A stretch of DNA of 64,000 nucleotides from Xiphias gladius (taxonomy: Eukaryota; Chordata; Actinopteri; Istiophoriformes; Xiphiidae). The DNA lies in contig NC_053401.1 of the NCBI RefSeq assembly GCF_016859285.1, positions 190,161 through 254,160 of the forward strand, in the 5' to 3' direction. Position 1 is the stretch's first letter. Each line of letters starts with the position of its first letter. The position numbers and the translations under genes were made by a program. Shown one piece after another: positions 61,001-64,000 of the stretch. Below the pieces are notes generated by a model. It ran no database searches. It was not told the origin of the DNA and saw nothing but the letters and a program-made list of their open reading frames with translations.

Positions 61001-63841
61001 GCCACGACAGAGACCCTGAAAACAGACACGAGCAGAACGTTCTTTATATTCGTGTAAACAACATGATAATGACATGTTATCTTAACAAAATGATTTCCTG
61101 TGAACTTAAAAAGTGAGAAGAGGCAGACTGAGACTCTTACTCCAAATGTGCAGAAATGTCGGTGAATTTCTCAAACCCAGTAATAAATGATGTTTAGGTG
61201 ACATAACTGGAACAGCTGCAGTATCTCTTCTGTAAATGACCATGATTTTAACTGCAGCTTCCACTTAATTTGACTCCCAGGGAGAACCCAGACCACTGGA
61301 TGGTCCAGTGGGAGCCTCATTCCTTGGGACTCTGAGATCATCTCTTCATTATTAGGACATTTAACCGGTTTTGTTATTTCTTTAAGCCCTTTTTGAGCAA
61401 CTGTGTCAATATTTCTCCAGAATAACCTTGTCATTGTCCTGAATGCCCAGATCCAGCTCTCCACCCTAAACGGGCCGGGGTACTCTGTGCAAACTGCTTG
61501 TGGGACGGTCAACCAGAATCAGAATCAGAATGATAATCCATCATCATACCGAACAGAGAGATGGCGTTGCTCAGCTGACCGCTCCACTGTCCTCCAGGTT
61601 CCGTGTTCAGATCGTTCAGGCGCTGCATGATGTTCCCATAACAAACTTTACCGTTACCCAGGTAACCCTGGAGACAGGTACACCTGAGGGACAGGTGACA
61701 CGTTAAAAACATCTGTACATGCAGGAGATCCAGAGGTGAAAATGAAGAAAATACAAGTGACTGACTCCACTCTTCCTGGGGCCACGGTGGTACAGTTGGC
61801 ATTCTTGTGGCAGGAATCAGGTCTACAGGAGTCCTTCAGGCTACAGCCACCGTTAGAAAGGTTGTCAAAACCAGGAAGACACTCACAGTGAGACTAAACC
61901 AAACACAGCAGAGATGCAGAGGGTTAAATTTACTCATATGAGCTGGTCCTCCTAACCAGATCCTGATACTGTTCCTGATACCATTCCTCACCCTGATCCT
62001 TAGCCGGATCCCAACTGTTTTCTTTTTCTGATCTTGGTGCTCTACCTGAGCTTGATCCTGATCCTGCTTCTGTTCATAAACCTGATACTGATCTTGTTCC
62101 TCGTCCTGTTCCTGTTCCTGATCATGATCATGTTCCTGTTTCTGATCCCTAATCCTGATCTTGTTGCTGAATTTGATCCTAATCCTCTTTCTCCTTCTAA
62201 TCCTGGCCCCTACTCAATACTGATGCCGTTCCTTATCCCAGTCTTGTTCCTGATACTGGACTGGTTCCTAATCATGTTCCTGTCCTGTGATCTTTTTCAT
62301 GATCCTGATGCTAAAGTTTTCCTGACTTGGCTCTAGATCCAGATCCTGATCTTTTACCTGCTCTTGTTCTTGTTCCAGATTCTGATCTTAGTCCTGCTCT
62401 CGTCCTTGATCCTGACCTCCCAGTATTTTATTACCTTTCCTGGTCCGTCGTAGACACATCGGGTGGACTTGGCGGAGCAGCCTCCCTGTTGGGTCTGACA
62501 TGGGTCGATGGCCATGCAGACTCGTCCGTCCCCGCTGTAACCCTCATTACAGGCACACAGGTGCTGGTTTGGACCAGTGTGGACACAGGAGGCGTGGACA
62601 TGACAGAGCCGCTGGAGACACGGGTTTATAGCTGAGGAGACAGAGGTCAAAGTTTTAAGACGTTTCTTCAGTCTTAAAAATGTCCCACTGGACAAATGAA
62701 CTTGTCAGTGATGAGAACAAAAACCACAATCGGTAAACGTGCTGCTGTTTCCTTTGCTACCAAAACTGCAGTGTCTGAACAAGACTTTTCCTTTGGCACT
62801 GATGCTTATGAAAGTCAACAGTGATACTCAAGCCTTATAATTATCTGTGATATGAATACGCCCCATGCTTCCACTGCTACACTGGTCATTGCTCTTTCAA
62901 AATGGATTGGCGTAAACAGTTTCTATTACATTTACATTACGTTTACAGGCATTGTTGCCAATTTAGCACCTTTGTTGCTACATTTAATGACTTTTCACAT
63001 CCTTTGGCAACTTTTCTTCACCAAAGCACCAAACGACAGATCTAGCAACTTTTTGGACAAACTTTACCTACTTTCCATAGAAGAGAGTTGCCAGTGTTGC
63101 CCTGAAAGCATGTGGTTGAGTGTGTGGTCTTTCCCCCCGGAGACACACCTCTCCAAGTGTCTCCTTCAACTGACCCCACATCAGCTGTATAGACGTGAAT
63201 GAGCTTCTAACTTTCTCTCTGACTGATCATTTTACAGGTAAGTATAGCTGATATCACAGCACAGCCGTCGCCTTTAACTAATGTGTCTGGGGATTCTGTC
63301 AGACGACGTCGTGATTATAAAATCAGGATTTTAGCAGCAGAGCAGCAGCTTGGAAATGGTTTGGAAGTGACTGCTGGTTAAAATGTCGTCTTAACGGGCC
63401 ACGTTACAGTCAGTTTTTCACAAACAGAAAAACATGTGAATGAGAACAGCTTTATTTGGAATTCAGCTGTATTAAAATTCTCTATATGTGAACACAGCTG
63501 GTCTATCTAAATTGTAGATGTTGACCTAGTCTTGTTATTTATTCGTTGAAACTCACAGAGCTGAACTTTGGTAAGAAAAGTTCTGTATTTTTTTTTTTTT
63601 TTTTCAGAAATGGGTGTTTGAACTTTTACTCTTATAAAAACATGGAAAACAGGTTATTAAATTTGCACAATGACAGAATGTATGAGCTCACGGTGATATA
63701 GTTTATATAGAAACTCACATAAACACTGATCTCCTGATTTCTGGTAACCAGGTAAACACTGACACACCAGCTGACCCGTCAGAGCCTCTTCAATACAACG
63801 AGAGTTCTGCCGACAGCTGAGAGCCGCACACTCAGGTAACT
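29666..63841 (-). CDS. stab2: Stabilin-2 (5' end outside window)
   Basis: Large type I scavenger receptor of sinusoidal endothelium, binding and internalising hyaluronan and other polyanions. Sixty-two exons (about 7,019 coding bases, about 2,340 residues) are placed here; human STAB2 has about 2,550 residues, so only the signal peptide and first EGF repeats are missing to the right. Order from the N-terminus: EGF block, FAS1-1/2, EGF block, FAS1-3/4, EGF block, FAS1-5/6, EGF block, Link, FAS1-7, membrane helix, tail. Assigned to STAB2 rather than STAB1 from the sequence leading into the Link domain ([19 protein letters not shown], then GQYKL and LSYAQQ) and the NPVYE tail motif. Exon lists are in the block entries. 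Stop codon at 29668-29666. Confidence 0.93.
31132..32625 (-). CDS. stab2: stab2 FAS1-7 domain
   Basis: Exons 32625-32519, 32350-32231, 32148-32002, 31254-31132. The first is a hybrid: it completes an EGF-like repeat ([16 protein letters not shown]) and begins the FAS1 fold ([16 protein letters not shown]). The next carries [14 protein letters not shown], the FAS1 H1-type segment. The last carries [11 protein letters not shown], the H2-type segment. Confidence 0.92.
33747..34117 (-). CDS. stab2: stab2 Link (hyaluronan-binding) domain
   Basis: Exons 34117-33984 and 33912-33747. The first has [20 protein letters not shown] with Cys in [10 protein letters not shown]; the second has [34 protein letters not shown] and CYRMK. 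These give the four link-module cysteines and the usual two-exon split. The phase-1 donor at 33746 joins the FAS1-7 hybrid exon correctly. Confidence 0.95.
35224..38915 (-). CDS. stab2: stab2 fourth EGF-like block
   Basis: Exons 38915-38792, 37805-37656, 37564-37460, 36673-36566, 35644-35451, 35365-35224. They contain Cys-rich repeats: a [10 protein letters not shown] segment, two laminin-type EGF repeats ([34 protein letters not shown]), then calcium-type repeats ([20 protein letters not shown]). All phases close up to the Link domain. Confidence 0.9.
35705..35731. repeat. (CATT)n microsatellite
   Basis: Six copies of CATT in a stab2 intron. Confidence 0.9.
36060..36500. repeat. Dispersed repeat family, copy C (longest)
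   Basis: About 440 bases starting beside a T-run (36,062-36,079, a poly-A tail in minus-strand reading) and extending to AAAAACCTCTGATC. Its middle matches copy A (8,765-8,930) and its ends match copy B (14,255-14,455). In the minus orientation it looks like a retroposed, poly-A-tailed element. Family not identified. Confidence 0.8.
38090..38600. repeat. Fuzzy AAAATTATGA/AAGTTAAAA array
   Basis: About 500 bases of AT-rich intron with recurring CAAAATTATGA, AAAATTGTA and TTTTAAAGT motifs at irregular 20-40 base spacing. Stab2 intron. Confidence 0.55.
39972..41566 (-). CDS. stab2: stab2 FAS1-6 domain
   Basis: Exons 41566-41507, 41291-41115, 40287-40198, 40118-39972, all phase 0. They carry [50 protein letters not shown] and [20 protein letters not shown]. 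The last exon ends with the Cys-containing linker [11 protein letters not shown]. Confidence 0.93.
41786..44245 (-). CDS. stab2: stab2 FAS1-5 domain
   Basis: Exons 44245-44201, 44123-44031, 43212-43057, 41914-41786. They carry [36 protein letters not shown] and [17 protein letters not shown]. The 43212 exon is followed by a 1.1 kb intron with no exon recognised in it. Confidence 0.92.
44327..48520 (-). CDS. stab2: stab2 third EGF-like block
   Basis: Exons 48520-48458, 47376-47278, 47170-46975, 46888-46793, 46253-46196, 46032-45959, 45762-45637, 45466-45393, 45242-45171, 44446-44327. After a Cys-rich connector ([34 protein letters not shown]) come laminin-type repeats ([37 protein letters not shown]) and a series of EGF repeats ([56 protein letters not shown]). 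Confidence 0.9.
44735..45010. repeat. Fuzzy TTGTGTTACCTCGCAGTACTT array
   Basis: About eleven drifting units of roughly 24 bases around TTTTGTGTTACCTCG and GCAGTACTTTTG in a stab2 intron. Confidence 0.7.
45767..45795. repeat. (ATC)n microsatellite
   Basis: About nine ATC trinucleotides just upstream (minus sense) of the stab2 exon starting at 45762, only five bases from its acceptor. A plus-strand poly-His frame here is an artefact. Confidence 0.9.
48608..49492 (-). CDS. stab2: stab2 FAS1-4 domain
   Basis: Exons 49492-49403, 49295-49188, 48988-48857, 48736-48608, all phase 0. They carry [41 protein letters not shown] and [19 protein letters not shown]. This is a compact four-exon FAS1 unit. 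Confidence 0.93.
49586..51140 (-). CDS. stab2: stab2 FAS1-3 domain
   Basis: Exons 51140-51093, 50409-50276, 50054-49952, 49663-49586. They carry [41 protein letters not shown] and [13 protein letters not shown]. The donor at 49951 (GAG|GTGATG) was chosen over GTGAGG four bases away because it keeps phase 0 into the next exon. Confidence 0.88.
51222..56022 (-). CDS. stab2: stab2 second EGF-like block
   Basis: Exons 56022-55963, 55836-55735, 55338-55252, 53869-53761, 53677-53497, 53053-52960, 52802-52644, 51735-51640, 51314-51222. The first two form the Cys-rich connector after FAS1-2, then come laminin-type repeats ([50 protein letters not shown]) and EGF repeats ([40 protein letters not shown]). 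For the 53677 exon I chose acceptor GTGCCCACAG over the stronger-looking GTACAG at 53724. Only the former keeps the frame and gives the human-like CDTCPCIHG spacing. Confidence 0.88.
52030..52172 (+). mobile_element. Retroelement 3'-tail fragment
   Basis: Ends TGGTGAAATAAAGGAAACTG, typical of fish LINE/SINE 3' ends. About 140 bases in a stab2 intron, no coding part. Confidence 0.45.
53889..54230. repeat. Eight-copy 40-47 bp minisatellite abutting a stab2 exon
   Basis: Units of the form CAGTTCCCTTCAGTCCTCTT followed by AAAACACTGTAAAAA and CCCCACTT, repeated eight times with length variation in the A and C runs; the rightmost copy is diverged. It begins 19 bases from the exon edge at 53,869. 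In transcript sense each unit reads like a 3' splice site followed by the start of that exon (see findings). Confidence 0.95.
54231..55251. other. AT-rich stab2 intron segment
   Basis: Low-complexity AT-rich sequence with recurring TTTTAAGGGGTTAA, CCTGAATTTTAA and TTAATTAAAA motifs. Similar motifs occur at 34,260-34,860 and 57,540-57,960. No exon or gene recognised. Confidence 0.5.
56722..58810 (-). CDS. stab2: stab2 FAS1-2 domain
   Basis: Exons 58810-58748, 58170-58054, 57460-57407, 57306-57226, 56874-56722, all phase 0. They carry [62 protein letters not shown] and [20 protein letters not shown]. Confidence 0.93.
56938..57006. repeat. Short MITE-like element
   Basis: Starts GCGGTGGAGGAAGTACTCAG and ends TTAGTTACTTTCCACCACTG. 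These are the terminal sequences of the 10,380-10,850 family with almost all of the middle deleted. It lies just right of the 56,722-56,874 exon. Confidence 0.7.
58922..61683 (-). CDS. stab2: stab2 FAS1-1 domain
   Basis: Exons 61683-61550 ([17 protein letters not shown] then NIMQRLNDL), 61015-60936, 60659-60510, 59059-58922. They carry [36 protein letters not shown] and [17 protein letters not shown]. This is the first FAS1 of the receptor, so only N-terminal EGF repeats lie to its right. Confidence 0.92.
59060..60509. other. Large stab2 intron within FAS1-1
   Basis: A 1.45 kb intron. A 98-residue plus-strand open frame at 59,872-60,168 has no recognisable domain and no splice support. Otherwise AT-rich unique sequence. 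Confidence 0.5.
61766..63841 (-). CDS. stab2: stab2 first EGF-like block (C-terminal part)
   Basis: Exons 63841-63719, 62631-62435, 61893-61766. They carry [51 protein letters not shown] and [17 protein letters not shown]. The 63841 exon enters in phase 1 and more upstream exons lie beyond the window. Confidence 0.88.
61930..62430. repeat. Fuzzy CTGATCCTGTTC array
   Basis: About 500 bases of stab2 intron built from drifting hexamer-based units (CCTGATCCTGATC, GTTCCTGATACTG, CCTGTTCCTG). It reaches to within a few bases of the 62,435 exon donor. Confidence 0.8.
62632..63718. other. stab2 intron
   Basis: About 1.1 kb with no exon, RNA gene or clear repeat seen, apart from a T-run at about 63,589-63,604. 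Confidence 0.5.
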
Positions 63842-64000
63842 CTATAACACGGGAAAGGTAACAGGAGAAAGATACAGGTAACAGCCGACAGGTAGCAGAA
63901 ACAGAAACAGTATAGGTAACAGGTAAAGGTTTAAAGGTTTAAAGGTTTACAGGTAACAATAGCATGGCACAGGTAACTTGTTAAATCTTGCCCGTGTTCA

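Overview
This is a vertebrate nuclear window, almost certainly from a ray-finned (teleost) fish. It has intron-rich genes with GT-AG junctions, CpG-rich promoters, CA/GATA microsatellites and interspersed repeats of types common in fish genomes. No bacterial, viral or CRISPR-type system was found. All exon boundaries below were read by hand from splice sites, reading-frame phase and family resemblance; none is backed by transcripts.

Region 1 (1-12,060, minus strand): a KIAA1549 orthologue, 3' end outside the window. Ten coding exons join in frame: a signal-peptide exon, one large mucin-like exon, SEA-type ectodomain exons, a membrane-spanning exon and part of the cytoplasmic tail. Its largest intron holds a decayed LINE, microsatellites and other repeat debris. 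A CpG island at 11.3-12.2 kb is the likely promoter.

Region 2 (13,270-21,542, minus strand): a ZC3HAV1/PARP12-like gene (zinc-finger antiviral protein family). Eight exons give a closed 430-residue model with CCCH zinc fingers and WWE-type sequence, ending before any PARP catalytic domain. KIAA1549 next to ZC3HAV1L/ZC3HAV1 is also the gene order on human 7q34.

Region 3 (22,748-28,589, plus strand): a secreted two-domain serine protease, thirteen exons and 566 residues, of the ovochymase/polyserase type. The first domain is a canonical trypsin-like enzyme. The second keeps His-Asp-Ser but lacks a normal zymogen-activation site.

Region 4 (29,666-64,000, minus strand): stabilin-2, a scavenger and hyaluronan receptor, running off the right edge. 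I place 62 exons (about 7.0 kb coding, about 2,340 residues) with all seven FAS1 domains, four EGF-like blocks, the Link domain, one membrane helix and a short NPxY-type tail. Only the 5' end is missing. The protease and stab2 converge tail to tail.

The most unusual features are structural. An eight-copy minisatellite in a stab2 intron appears to have grown out of the neighbouring intron-exon boundary. Many introns carry fuzzy, motif-drifted tandem arrays. KIAA1549 contains a coding Arg-Glu/Lys-Glu run. I did not find a clearly new biological system.
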